NCBI GenBank assembly: GCA_029856635.1
Contig: JAHKLH010000016.1
Coordinates: 1-16,231 of the forward strand
Origin: Candidatus Njordarchaeota archaeon
GTDB lineage: Archaea > Asgardarchaeota > Njordarchaeia > Njordarchaeales > JAHKLH01
Length of the DNA: 16,231 nucleotides
Reading direction: 5' to 3'
Below are positions 1-7,414 of this stretch, in pieces; positions within the stretch are counted from its first letter, which is position 1, and each line of letters begins with the position of its first letter. The position numbers were made by a program, and so were the translations under genes. The notes under the pieces were generated by a model. It was not told where the DNA came from, did not search any database, and worked only from the letters and a program-made list of their open reading frames with translations.

Positions 1-1721
1 AACAATGCTTCTGTAATTTTTTCTGGTACTGGTTCGCGAGCATATAAAACATCTTCCGCACCAGATTGAACATTAATAAATAATTCTATTGTTTTTTCTT
101 GCGTATTTACTAAAATACTAACTAAAAATAATGAAGAAACTGAAAGAGAGAGCATAAAGAATATTAGTAAAGCCCGATGCTTATATCTAAGGATATTTCC
201 CCTTGCTATGTGACCCCATATTTTTCCTATTGGTGTTAATATTGCTTCGATTGCCTTAACTAGTAATGGGAACACACCAGACGATACAAGAAGAATGCTG
301 ACCAATAAGATTATTAACATTAAGAAAAATGTAACGAATATAATTCCAGGTTCACCAAATGTGCTAATTACTGGGAACACTACAATAAATAGACTTGCAG
401 TTCCAAATATGCCAATTCCGAGAGAAATTAGTCCTTTATTTGTGGCTTCTGGGGATATTCGTTTCTCGATTTCTTCCAAGTACTTAACTCTGCGCGCAGT
501 CGGTTGTAGTGCCTCGATAGGTGAAATTCTGCTTGCTTTTATAGCGGGATAAAGTCCGCCTATTAGTGCAACAATTTCTCCAAGTAGAATAGCATATAGT
601 ATGTCCATTGGGTTCATAAAAGCATAATAATTTCCCGTAACAAATTCATGTAATCCAGGAGGAATTAGGATTTCAGATAAATGCCCCGAAACAAAAATCC
701 CCATTAAAATTCCAATAGCTCCGCCTATTATACCAATAATGATTATTTCTACTAAGGAGCTTAGGAATATATCCAACTTGGATGCTCCAAGCGATCTAAG
801 TATTCCAATTTCCCGAATTCTTTCGTTTAAATTCATGGTGGTTGTCATAATTATTAATAGGATTGCCATTATCACCGTAATCGACACAAAAACATTCAAC
901 ATAGTTCTCTGTGATTCTATATTCTCACCAACTGTTTCTAAAGTTAGCGCTTTTATTGGAGTAACAGAATACTCAAACCCGAGTCTTGTTTGTATTTCTT
1001 CGCACACTTCAATAATATTTTTTACGCTTTCATCAATGTTAAATGGATTTATTATATTTGGATTTAGTTTAATAAAAATCATATTTGCCGAATCATTACA
1101 TCCAAATAATCGCTGAGCATCAGTAATATCAATGAATATTGCACTCTTTATATCTGAAGGCAATTTGCCATGCTGATTAATAATAGCAGATACTGTTAAA
1201 TTCGCCGTTCTTATATTTCCATTTATATCTTTGTAAGCAATTGTTATGTTTTGATTTGGCCGTATTTTATTATCCGCAATTGTTAAGAGAACAAGACAAC
1301 GATTATTACTCAGAATCATATTTCCAGAGACCAACTCAATATATCCAATATTCGATTCTTGGGAGAGATTTAACCCAACAACAACTGTTCGAATGAATGC
1401 GTTTTCAAGAACTATTAATGCACCAAAAAGTAGTCTTGTTCCAATAACACTAATACCATCAATGCCCTGAAGAATACTTGTGACATTAGTTGCATTGAAA
1501 AAAGGACTACCTTTTGTTTTGTACACTAGAATATCAAAATCACCAATGTGTTCCGTGAATGCCTGCAAAGACGCCATTAAAGTGGCGTAAGATATTATAC
1601 TTAGAGACATATAAAGCGATACTGCCAAGACTATTGCTAAAACTGCAATTCCTGTTCTGAATTTCCTTCTTGTAAGATTTCTTAGTGCTATTTTGAAAAT
1701 AGCTAATGTCATTAGTCTCAC
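1..1721 (-). CDS. MacB/FtsX-family ABC transporter permease, C-terminus cut by window edge
   Basis: The minus strand is open from the start to the left window edge (about 573 codons read). An N-terminal membrane segment (about residues 20-45) is followed by a roughly 220-residue extracytoplasmic region of MacB_PCD type. Then comes an FtsX core of three helices, with NERIREIGILRSLGAS just after its first helix and RISPIEALQP after its third. Two more helices and a second half starting RGNILRYKHRALL follow, so it resembles two-core LolC/E-like permeases. The start is either GTG 1721, with GGAG six nt upstream, or ATG 1712; I prefer GTG 1721 because of the spacing. It should work with the divergent ATPase at 1992 as an exporter or membrane-extraction machine. 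The substrate cannot be read from the sequence. Confidence 0.85.
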   Translation of the reverse strand, partial: MRLMTLAIFKIALRNLTRRKFRTGIAVLAIVLAVSLYMSLSIISYATLMASLQAFTEHIGDFDILVYKTKGSPFFNATNVTSILQGIDGISVIGTRLLFGALIVLENAFIRTVVVGLNLSQESNIGYIELVSGNMILSNNRCLVLLTIADNKIRPNQNITIAYKDINGNIRTANLTVSAIINQHGKLPSDIKSAIFIDITDAQRLFGCNDSANMIFIKLNPNIINPFNIDESVKNIIEVCEEIQTRLGFEYSVTPIKALTLETVGENIESQRTMLNVFVSITVIMAILLIIMTTTMNLNERIREIGILRSLGASKLDIFLSSLVEIIIIGIIGGAIGILMGIFVSGHLSEILIPPGLHEFVTGNYYAFMNPMDILYAILLGEIVALIGGLYPAIKASRISPIEALQPTARRVKYLEEIEKRISPEATNKGLISLGIGIFGTASLFIVVFPVISTFGEPGIIFVTFFLMLIILLVSILLVSSGVFPLLVKAIEAILTPIGKIWGHIARGNILRYKHRALLIFFMLSLSVSSLFLVSILVNTQEKTIELFINVQSGAEDVLYAREPVPEKITEAL

Positions 1722-1779
1722 TCATTACTCCGCAGAATTCACAAAATAATTTTAAGTAGTTCTTCTAATATTTTCACAG

Positions 1780-1799
1780 TTTTACAATTTCTTGTAAAA
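1780..1799. promoter_or_regulatory. Perfect inverted repeat between divergent permease and ATPase genes
   Basis: TTTTACAA, a 4-nt spacer TTTC, then TTGTAAAA: both 8-nt arms match exactly. It lies about 60 nt before the permease start and 190 nt before the ATPase start, as expected for an operator of a dimeric regulator. AT-rich chance palindromes are possible. Confidence 0.4.
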
Positions 1800-1958
1800 A
1801 CATGTTCCATCATCGATTTGATATTTCGTTAGTTGGATCATAAATATCGTCTTCGTTGAGAACATGATACATGAACTTTTACTCTTTAGGCATTATTTTA
1901 GCGAGAAGAATGAAGTTTAGAGAATTCTGTAATACGATTTGCTTTAATAGTGTGAAAA

Positions 1959-1968
1959 CATATATCTT
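1959..1968 (+). promoter_or_regulatory. TATA box for the ABC ATPase gene, probably leaderless
   Basis: CATATATCTT preceded by the purine-rich GTGAAAA is centred about 29 nt before the ATG at 1992. That places transcription start at or near the ATG. No GGTG-type ribosome site is visible before this start, which fits a leaderless mRNA. Confidence 0.45.
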
Positions 1969-1991
1969 TGTGAAGTCTTACGGTCACAAAT

Positions 1992-2678
1992 ATGGAGACT
2001 ATCATTGAGACCATAGACCTCCATAAAGTATATCGTCTTGGGAGAATAGAAATCCACGCATTGCGCGGAGTAAATATGAAAGTCAAAAAGGGAGAAATTG
2101 TATGTGTAATGGGTCCAAGCGGAAGCGGAAAAACAACGCTCCTTAATATCATCGGAACATTAGATAAACCAACTAAAGGAAAAGTTTTCCTTGAAGGACA
2201 AGATGTCACTAAATTAAGTGAGAAAGAGCTAACACAACTGAGAAGAAAGAAAATAGGATTTGTCTTTCAATTTCATAATCTATTGCCCGTACTAACAGCG
2301 TTAGAAAATGTCGAATTACCCATGATCCTCGCCGGAGTTCCTCGAGAGGAAAGACTAAAGCGTGCAAAATATTTGTTAAAACTCGTTGGATTAGAAGATA
2401 GAATGCATCATCGACCTAGTGAACTAAGTGGAGGAGAACAGCAAAGAGTAGCAATTGCAAGAGCCTTAGCTAATAAACCAAGCATTATACTTGCTGATGA
2501 ACCAACGGGAGAATTAGATACAGAAAATAGCAAAAAAGTAATGAAAATTTTCAGAGAAGTAGTAATAAATGAAGGCGCCACTGCTGTTGTTGTGACACAT
2601 AATCCACTTGTTGCGGAATTTGCCCACAGAATTCTACATCTAAGAGATGGTAAAATTGTAAAAGAAGAAATAAGATAA
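1992..2678 (+). CDS. ABC transporter ATPase, LolD/MacB type
   Basis: This 228-residue nucleotide-binding subunit powers a MacB/LolCDE-like permease at the cytoplasmic face. All ATPase motifs are intact: Walker A GPSGSGKT (41-48), Q-loop Q93 in VFQFHNLLP, signature LSGGEQ (145-150), Walker B ILADEP with E170, and switch H203 in VTHN. The length and the VFQ.HNLLP and ADEPTGELD forms are typical of the LolD/MacB/FtsE branch. It is transcribed away from the permease at 1-1721, its likely partner, rather than sharing an operon with it. The start follows a TATA box by about 29 nt and lacks a ribosome site, so leaderless translation is likely. Which molecule is exported is unknown. Confidence 0.93.
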   Translation: METIIETIDLHKVYRLGRIEIHALRGVNMKVKKGEIVCVMGPSGSGKTTLLNIIGTLDKPTKGKVFLEGQDVTKLSEKELTQLRRKKIGFVFQFHNLLPVLTALENVELPMILAGVPREERLKRAKYLLKLVGLEDRMHHRPSELSGGEQQRVAIARALANKPSIILADEPTGELDTENSKKVMKIFREVVINEGATAVVVTHNPLVAEFAHRILHLRDGKIVKEEIR

Positions 2679-2690
2679 TTTTTTTATCTT
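2672..2690 (+). terminator. Hairpin plus T-run after the ABC ATPase gene
   Basis: AAGATAA (overlapping the stop codon) and TTATCTT form a 7-bp inverted repeat around a run of T, with seven consecutive T at 2679-2685. T-rich tracts are the usual archaeal termination signal. The stem is AT-only and weak. Confidence 0.4.
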
Positions 2691-2776
2691 TGTTCAAAAT
2701 AAAATTATCATCTGAAAAGTATATTCATGATTAATATCCTCCCTAACTAATGATTTGATAATGCAATAAACTCCAC

Positions 2777-2815
2777 ATATTATAAGTGTATCCTCATTAG
2801 AAATACTTGGTGATT
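2777..2815 (+). promoter_or_regulatory. larB promoter and ribosome site
   Basis: ATATTATAAG at 2777-2786 is a TATA-like box. GGTGATT at 2809-2815 is a strong archaeal Shine-Dalgarno match 2 nt before TTG 2817 (5 nt before a second in-frame TTG at 2820). The spacing predicts a leader of about 10 nt, so larB probably has its own promoter. Confidence 0.45.
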
Positions 2816-2816
2816 C

Positions 2817-3572
2817 TTGTTGAATATTAAGGAAGTTTTAATCAAATTCAAGAAAGGAGAAATTACTCTTGAAGATACACTAAAAACACTACGCTGGCTA
2901 CTTTACAAGGATTTGTTCTTTGCAAAAGTGGATATTAGCAGAAGCTTCCGCAGAGGATTCCCCGAAGTCATATTCGCGCAAGGAAAGACTCCTGATCAAA
3001 TTAGGAAAATCGTGCTTACTATGTTAGAAACAAGGGAAAATGTAATGATAACTAGGGCCAGCGAGGATGTTTTTCGTGCATTGTCAGATATTCCAAATGT
3101 AAAATATCATAAAGTAGCTCGAATCATAACCATTGAGAATAGAAAAATTGAGAAAAAAGGTTTAGTTGCCGTTGTCACAGGAGGCACCGCAGATATTCCT
3201 ATAGCAGAAGAAGCAGCAATTACTGCTGAATTCTTTGGTACAAACGTGATAAGAATTTATGATGTTGGAGTAGCTGGAATACATCGTCTCTTTGATAACC
3301 TAGATAAAATCTATAAAGCCGATATTGTCATTGTCTGCGCCGGAATGGATTCCGCTCTCTTCTCAGTAGTAGCTGGACTAATTGATGCGCCAGTAATTGC
3401 CGTTCCTACTAGTGTTGGTTACGGTTCACACTTAAGCGGATTAACATCATTACTATCTGCATTAAATACATGCGTTCCTGGAGTAGTTGTAGTTAATATT
3501 GATAATGGCTTTGGTGCAGGATATTTCGCAGCATTGACTATTAGGAAACTTAAGGTTAGTTCAAGTACATAA
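2817..3572 (+). CDS. larB: LarB, nickel-pincer nucleotide cofactor biosynthesis carboxylase/hydrolase
   Basis: LarB carboxylates the pyridinium ring of nicotinic acid adenine dinucleotide and cleaves its phosphoanhydride. This gives the dicarboxylated mononucleotide used by LarE. The 251-residue length is usual for the family. Family blocks seen are RRGFPEVIFAQGKT (45-58), the PurE-like core VVTGGTADIPIAEEAA (119-134), VIVCAGMDSAL (171-181) and NTCVPGVVVVNIDNGFGAG (217-235). Cys219 sits where LarB enzymes have the cysteine that forms the transient pyridine adduct. The start is TTG at 2817 or 2820; both follow GGTGATT and no ATG is available. It is on the opposite strand from larC and larE and about 4 kb away from them, so the pathway is split into two transcription units. 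Confidence 0.93.
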   Translation: MLNIKEVLIKFKKGEITLEDTLKTLRWLLYKDLFFAKVDISRSFRRGFPEVIFAQGKTPDQIRKIVLTMLETRENVMITRASEDVFRALSDIPNVKYHKVARIITIENRKIEKKGLVAVVTGGTADIPIAEEAAITAEFFGTNVIRIYDVGVAGIHRLFDNLDKIYKADIVIVCAGMDSALFSVVAGLIDAPVIAVPTSVGYGSHLSGLTSLLSALNTCVPGVVVVNIDNGFGAGYFAALTIRKLKVSSST

Positions 3573-3622
3573 TCTTTTCAATACACCTTATGAACTATTT
3601 TGAATACTAGAGGCTTCAAAAT

Positions 3623-3800
3623 TTACTCAGATACTTGATCATTATAATAGTGTTGCTTGAGGAATTCCTTTATTGCATCTTCTAATCTCCTAAATCCCTT
3701 ATTCCACTCATATTTCTTCTAGAAAATGAGAAATACCTTGCATCAAACCTTAGCTCATTTTCTTCAGAATTAATAATTAACAAACAGAGATTTTTAGATA
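3623..3800 (-). pseudogene. Remnant of the C-terminus of an unidentified protein
   Basis: On the minus strand, protein-like text reads SEENELRFDARYFSFS, then after a one-base frame change KKYEWNKGFRRLEDAIKEFL, ending at a TAA at 3623-3625. Stops interrupt the region upstream and no start is visible. The strand/helix-like text suggests a decayed gene, but I do not recognise the family. The upstream limit (about 3800) is approximate. Confidence 0.35.
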
Positions 3801-3867
3801 AATTATTTCAAAAATTCATTATGATTCAATGTCGTTGAAAGCAATTTATTCTTTTGAGAATCTTTGT

Positions 3868-4307
3868 TTAAGAAATATTTTTCTCAATTTGCATCGTAAT
3901 GTATAGCAATAGCATTGTTTCTAATATTGGAACAAAAATCATTCCACCATCAGTAAATTCGAGCCAAACTATAAACGGAATAATAAATGCAAATATTGTT
4001 GGCATTGTTGCTAAGTCATAACGGCCATTTTTCTAAGAATTGCACTCGCTTCTAGGAATTTCCATTTTTTCAAAATATCTACTAGTAGTATACTAAAGAA
4101 TATGCACGAAGCTCCAAGAATCATGAAAAAACGCGAGAATAGCAAGAGGACTAGTTAAGGATGTCGGAATCTTAAGAATCTGCTCACATGGAACTTCAAT
4201 AAACACGCGAGTATTATAGTAATAACAAATGAAACTAACATAAAACTAAGAAAGTAGAATCCCATAAAGAAAAGAAATCTCAAAGCGGATGCCACTTTGT
4301 CTTTCAT
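3868..4307 (-). pseudogene. Decayed small multi-pass membrane protein
   Basis: An ATG at 4307 with GGAG seven nt upstream begins MKDKVASALRFLFFMGFYF, a hydrophobic segment. Translation then needs frame changes to stay protein-like. One frame continues with EVPCEQILKIPTSLTSPLAI, the next with MILGASCIFFSILLVDILKK, and the last with NGRYDLATMPTIFAFIIPF through to a TAA at 3868-3870. Together this makes about 145 residues with roughly four membrane helices and three frame breaks. The reading is by eye and the family is unknown. A preserved ribosome site and coding-like text in successive frames argue for a recent pseudogene rather than random DNA. Confidence 0.5.
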
Positions 4308-4664
4308 TTTTATTCTCCGATAATCACTGATAAAACGACCGAAATGTTATCAAAATTTAGAATATCAATTTTTTTTATACAGACTATTATCACGCAACCC
4401 ATCCAACCTCTAAATTTTAACAAAATACTCACTTATTCTGAAATTAACTAAGCATGCCCTAACTTTTAGTCAAAACGCAAATTCCTAAACTCTAAACTCA
4501 TTAGGATATCAACATTCCTTGGGAACCAGAAACAAACTATTAAGCATAAGCAATCTTCATAAAGCACCAAATAAAGAAATTTTTAAAAACTTCCACAAGA
4601 TCAATATAAGTTGAATATTGATGAATAAAGCTTTAGAAAATAACGACAATTGATTAGGTATTTC
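4308..4664. other. Gene-free stretch
   Basis: No convincing coding region on either strand. The DNA is very AT-rich with frequent stops in all frames. No tRNA, tandem array or strong palindrome was seen. Confidence 0.5.
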
Positions 4665-4700
4665 CTTTTATATTCCTTAATGATTATATTGATTTTGGTG
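4665..4700 (+). promoter_or_regulatory. Promoter and ribosome site of the coiled-coil gene
   Basis: CTTTTATATT at 4665-4674 resembles a TATA box about 36 nt before the ATG. GGTG at 4697-4700 lies 5 nt before ATG 4706, supporting that start. Confidence 0.4.
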
Positions 4701-4705
4701 TATAC

Positions 4706-5110
4706 ATGAGTGATTTTGAAGAAAAAGTGATAGAAGTTCTCAAGAAGAAGCGTGTTTTGAAAATGATTGTCTCAGAGATTGCTGTTGATCCTGAACTGCG
4801 ACATTTTCTTCTTCAGTCTCTGCTTCCGAACGTTGCTACTAAGGATGATATAAGAGAATTGAGGCGCGAACTAAGGAGTGAGATTTTGGCGAATAGGAAT
4901 AGTATTAACATGCTTTTGAATGAGATTCACCAAGCGCGTCATGAGATAATTTCGTATGTTGAAGGAAGAATCTCAGATTTGGATAAGAGGATTGATGCGC
5001 TTGATAAAAGAATTGATGCTTTGGATAAAAGAATTTCCCTGCTCCAGTGGCTCATGATTTTAATGCTATCATTAATGATGTTTGTATTAGCTCGTGTGAT
5101 TACTATTTAG
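4706..5110 (+). CDS. Small coiled-coil protein with C-terminal membrane anchor, function unknown
   Basis: I do not recognise a family with a known role. The 134 residues begin with a charged helix (1-25), then PNVATKDDIRELRRELRSEI (41-60), and a long predicted coiled coil to about residue 112. This includes three tandem heptads, LDKRIDA, LDKRIDA and LDKRISL (92-112). A single hydrophobic helix (about 112-133) ends the chain, so the protein is probably tail-anchored with the coiled coil in the cytoplasm. GGTG five nt before the ATG supports the start. A damaged paralogue in the same orientation lies at 6991-7367, so the gene was duplicated locally. It stands alone, with the VapBC pair converging on it. 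Confidence 0.75.
   Translation: MSDFEEKVIEVLKKKRVLKMIVSEIAVDPELRHFLLQSLLPNVATKDDIRELRRELRSEILANRNSINMLLNEIHQARHEIISYVEGRISDLDKRIDALDKRIDALDKRISLLQWLMILMLSLMMFVLARVITI
4979..5041 (+). repeat. Three 21-bp tandem repeats encoding coiled-coil heptads
   Basis: Near-identical 21-bp units encode LDKRIDA, LDKRIDA and LDKRISL. The broken paralogue has only two such units (LDKRIDA, LDRRLSL), so copy number differs between the two. Confidence 0.7.
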
Positions 5111-5233
5111 AATAGTACTTCATTATTTATTCTATTCAAATTGTTTTATCTTATGTGTATGAACTATTTAAAACTAACTAGTAATCATAATGTTTAATTT
5201 AGATAAAACTAAAATGAATTCTTATTGCGCAAT

Positions 5234-5737
5234 CTACTTTAACAATTCGGAAGGTTCTTTAACTTCTATCCCTAAGTAATTCTTGATTTTCTCTTTCTTT
5301 GCGAGAATATCATCATCACTAGTCACAAAATAATCAATTTCATTTCTCAACATGTATGCGTACGCGAGATGTAGCGTGTCTAGAGTTTTTAATTGTAATT
5401 TTTCCGAGAATTTCATTGCTAAGTGATACTCAAGTGGAATTCTAAAGGTGGTTTTAAATAGTGATAATCTGAACAAGAATCCTTTCGCTAATATTTTTAA
5501 ATGGCAGTCATGAATAATGAATGCTACAATTGTCCCAATGCTTGCTTGTTTAAGTTCTTTCTTAAGCTTAAGAAATGGTTTTATTCTGGATAAAATTGAG
5601 TACAACTCTACGAGTGTTATTGGTGATATTATGAATTCAAAATCACGTTTAAATAGCTCATTAGCTATTTTATACATGGGATCCCGAGGTTTATAACATG
5701 AAATAATAATATTTGTATCAATGTAAATTACAGACAT
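5234..5737 (-). CDS. vapC: VapC-type PIN-domain toxin ribonuclease
   Basis: PIN-domain toxins cleave RNA using a Mg2+ site made of acidic residues. Over 167 residues the expected pattern is present: D7 in YIDTNI, E44 in SPITLVELYS, D120 in TLDTLHLAYAYML, and D141/D142 in YFVTSDDDIL. The length is somewhat above the usual 130-150 residues, with a longer middle section. Its ATG lies inside the end of the upstream gene (10-nt overlap), with GGAGG ten nt before it. This fits translational coupling to the ribbon-helix-helix gene at 5728-6015, its antitoxin. The RNA target cannot be inferred. Confidence 0.88.
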   Translation of the reverse strand: MSVIYIDTNIIISCYKPRDPMYKIANELFKRDFEFIISPITLVELYSILSRIKPFLKLKKELKQASIGTIVAFIIHDCHLKILAKGFLFRLSLFKTTFRIPLEYHLAMKFSEKLQLKTLDTLHLAYAYMLRNEIDYFVTSDDDILAKKEKIKNYLGIEVKEPSELLK

Positions 5738-6015
5738 CTATCTCTTCCCTCCTTAACAATTTTAACAGCAGTTTTCTCTGAAGTTATTACAAAAGGAAGC
5801 TCGCCATGCTGGCGCATTTCAATCATCTTTTTTAGAATTTCCTCATCTATATCTAAGCTCAGATCGCTAAAGAGAAACTTCCATCCAATTACAGCATTTA
5901 ATGCTTCTTCAATTAACTTGCTTAAGGTTATACCTTCTTCAATTGCAACAATCTTAGCACGCTTCCATAGCTCCGAATCTATTCGTATACTTGTTACCTT
6001 CTGCTTTCCACACAT
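5728..6015 (-). CDS. vapB: VapB-type ribbon-helix-helix antitoxin
   Basis: From ATG 6015 the protein has 95 residues. KVTSIRID at 6-13 forms the DNA-contacting strand, followed by two helices (about 14-43, ELWKRAKIVAIEEGITLSKL and on), the ribbon-helix-helix fold. The acidic C-terminal half (SDLSLDIDEEILKK) is the expected toxin-binding tail. An ATG at 6030 would add five residues, but GGTG eight nt before 6015 favours the inner start. It overlaps vapC by 10 nt. Antitoxins of this kind usually repress their own operon, and a TATA-like CATATAAA lies upstream at 6060-6067. Confidence 0.85.
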   Translation of the reverse strand: MCGKQKVTSIRIDSELWKRAKIVAIEEGITLSKLIEEALNAVIGWKFLFSDLSLDIDEEILKKMIEMRQHGELPFVITSEKTAVKIVKEGRDRCL

Positions 6016-6059
6016 AATTACTACACCCATGTATAATACATTAAATCTAGTATTAAAGA

Positions 6060-6067
6060 TTTATATG
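6060..6067 (-). promoter_or_regulatory. Candidate TATA box of vapBC
   Basis: The minus strand reads CATATAAA centred about 50 nt upstream of ATG 6015, predicting a leader of about 20 nt that includes the GGTG site. An imperfect AATAC/GTATT dyad lies between it and the gene. Confidence 0.35.
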
Positions 6068-6384
6068 CAGTATTCATTTATAGTAAAAACAAACAGTTAA
6101 GAATTCTACTCTTATTAAATTAAATTGAGACATTTTTATAGTTGATCCTAATTGCGTCCAAAATCGGTCACAAAATTACCAAACTAGCCCATAAATCAGC
6201 CATAAATATACACAGTGCTTCACTAAATATCACCAAAAAGCATAAGGAAAAACCAAAAACAACCAAAAAGCCTTTCAAAATCCATGGTTAGCATTTTGAT
6301 TAGAGAAAGGAATGTATTTAATAGCCATAATCTGTGGACAAATTCATAGTAGAATCTAAAGCTCTAGAGATGTTTTTATTGTAA
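6068..6384. other. Intergenic stretch, no supported gene
   Basis: It holds a lysine-rich 50-codon open frame on the plus strand (TTG 6142 to TAG 6291) containing several ACCAAAAA repeats. With no ribosome site and low-complexity composition, I do not call it a gene. Confidence 0.4.
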
Positions 6385-6843
6385 CTAATTCCTGGCGTAA
6401 ATGCTTGATATAAGTTTCCTTATCCACTTAATTACTCTTTCTCTTTCACTGTAATTTGGTTTCCTTATCCAACCTTTGAACACGCCACTCTTGACTAAGG
6501 ATCTCCCTGCGCTCTTCTCAAGCAGCTTTAGGTATCTTCTCTTTACATACCAACTAGCTAGTTTTCCTAAACTAGTTGCGAGGCAAACGATAAATACCGC
6601 TACTTTCTTTGAGGATAGCTTGTCCTTATTCTTCTGCAGAAAATCTACCACGCTCTTCATGGGTTTTTCGTAGTAGATCGGCGATCCTACGATGAACACA
6701 TCGTAATCAAAGCTATCTACTTCGTCAACTCTTTTTGCATCCGCGTTGATTGACATTTTCTTGAGTTCTTCTAACATCCACTGAACAATGTGTACTGTGG
6801 CACCTCTCTGCCTTTTGGTGTCATAAACTATGCAAATCTTCAT
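6385..6843 (-). CDS. Flavodoxin-domain protein
   Basis: A 152-residue flavodoxin-fold protein predicted to bind FMN and carry electrons in the cytoplasm. The first strand MKICIVYDTK is followed by the phosphate-loop region RQRGATVHIVQW. The block VFIVGSPIYYEKPMKSVVDF matches the HemG-like/flavodoxin_5 group (IGSPIYYGKP-type), and a conserved helix follows at VVDFLQKNKDKL. The usual T/S-rich FMN phosphate loop is basic here (TKRQRGAT). The start could be GTG 6852, ATG 6849 or ATG 6843. I chose 6843 because it gives the normal flavodoxin N-terminus and has GTGAT upstream. It is not close enough to any other gene to suggest a partner. Confidence 0.8.
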   Translation of the reverse strand: MKICIVYDTKRQRGATVHIVQWMLEELKKMSINADAKRVDEVDSFDYDVFIVGSPIYYEKPMKSVVDFLQKNKDKLSSKKVAVFIVCLATSLGKLASWYVKRRYLKLLEKSAGRSLVKSGVFKGWIRKPNYSERERVIKWIRKLISSIYARN

Positions 6844-6990
6844 TTTCATCACGTCTGAAGTATCTTGCTAGAGGGAAGAAAAATTTTCCATAAGATATTG
6901 AAGAGTGCATCTGATTTGATGAATGATTATAGTGTTTTCCCAAGACTTTTTCTAGTCCTAATAGACATTAAAGCTAATTTTTGAAACCAA

Positions 6991-7367
6991 ATGAGCTTTG
7001 GACTTTTAAGAAAAGGTGATGGAGTTTCTTAAGAAGAAGCATGTTTTGAAAATGATTGCTTCTGAGATTGCTGTTGATCCTAAGTTGAAGCATTTCTTAC
7101 TTTAGTCATTGCTTCCTAATGTGGCTACTAAGAATGATATAAGGGAGTTGAGAAGTGAGATTCTGGCGAATAGGAATAGTATTAATGCACTTGTGAATGA
7201 GACTCATCGAATTAGGCCTGAGATAATTTCGTACGTTGATTAGAGAATAATGAATTTAGATAAGAGAATTGATGCACTAGACAGGAGACTCTCTTTGCTT
7301 TTAATGACTAGTTATTTTGATGTTCTCATTGATAATGTTCATACTCGCACGAGTGATTACAATTTAA
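6991..7367 (+). pseudogene. Broken paralogue of the coiled-coil membrane protein at 4706
   Basis: The stretch aligns along its length with 4706-5110: KKKHVLKMIASEIAVDP, SLLPNVATKNDIREL, SEILANRNSINALVNE and NLDKRIDALDRRL all match. It has in-frame TAG codons at 7103-7105 (where the intact copy has CAG) and 7241-7243, a scrambled first 10 codons, a 12-nt deletion, one heptad fewer, and a frame change in the membrane-anchor region. The final GTGATTACAATTTAA still matches the intact 3' end. Clearly homologous and clearly non-functional as one protein. Confidence 0.85.
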
Positions 7368-7414
7368 GTGATATGTGTGCTATTTGTAATTAGTATTCTG
7401 GTCTATTGAATGAA

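Noticed and set aside
295..1116. Two plus-strand open frames (295-552, 739-1116)
   Set aside because: They lie antisense to a continuous permease frame on the minus strand that has clear FtsX motifs.
1540..1725. Minus-strand open frame starting at ATG 1725
   Set aside because: It is in another frame from the permease, whose sequence and motifs extend through the same DNA.
6142..6291. Lysine-rich 50-codon plus-strand open frame
   Set aside because: No ribosome site, TTG start, low complexity with ACCAAAAA repeats, and no recognisable domain.
6068..6384. Possible repeat array from ACCAAAAA motifs
   Set aside because: Copies are few and irregular without uniform spacers, so it is not a CRISPR or other ordered array.
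6991..7367. In-frame TAG codons as pyrrolysine in the second coiled-coil copy
   Set aside because: The intact paralogue has CAG at the first site and uses TAG as its own stop. The copy also has indels and a scrambled start, so decay explains it.
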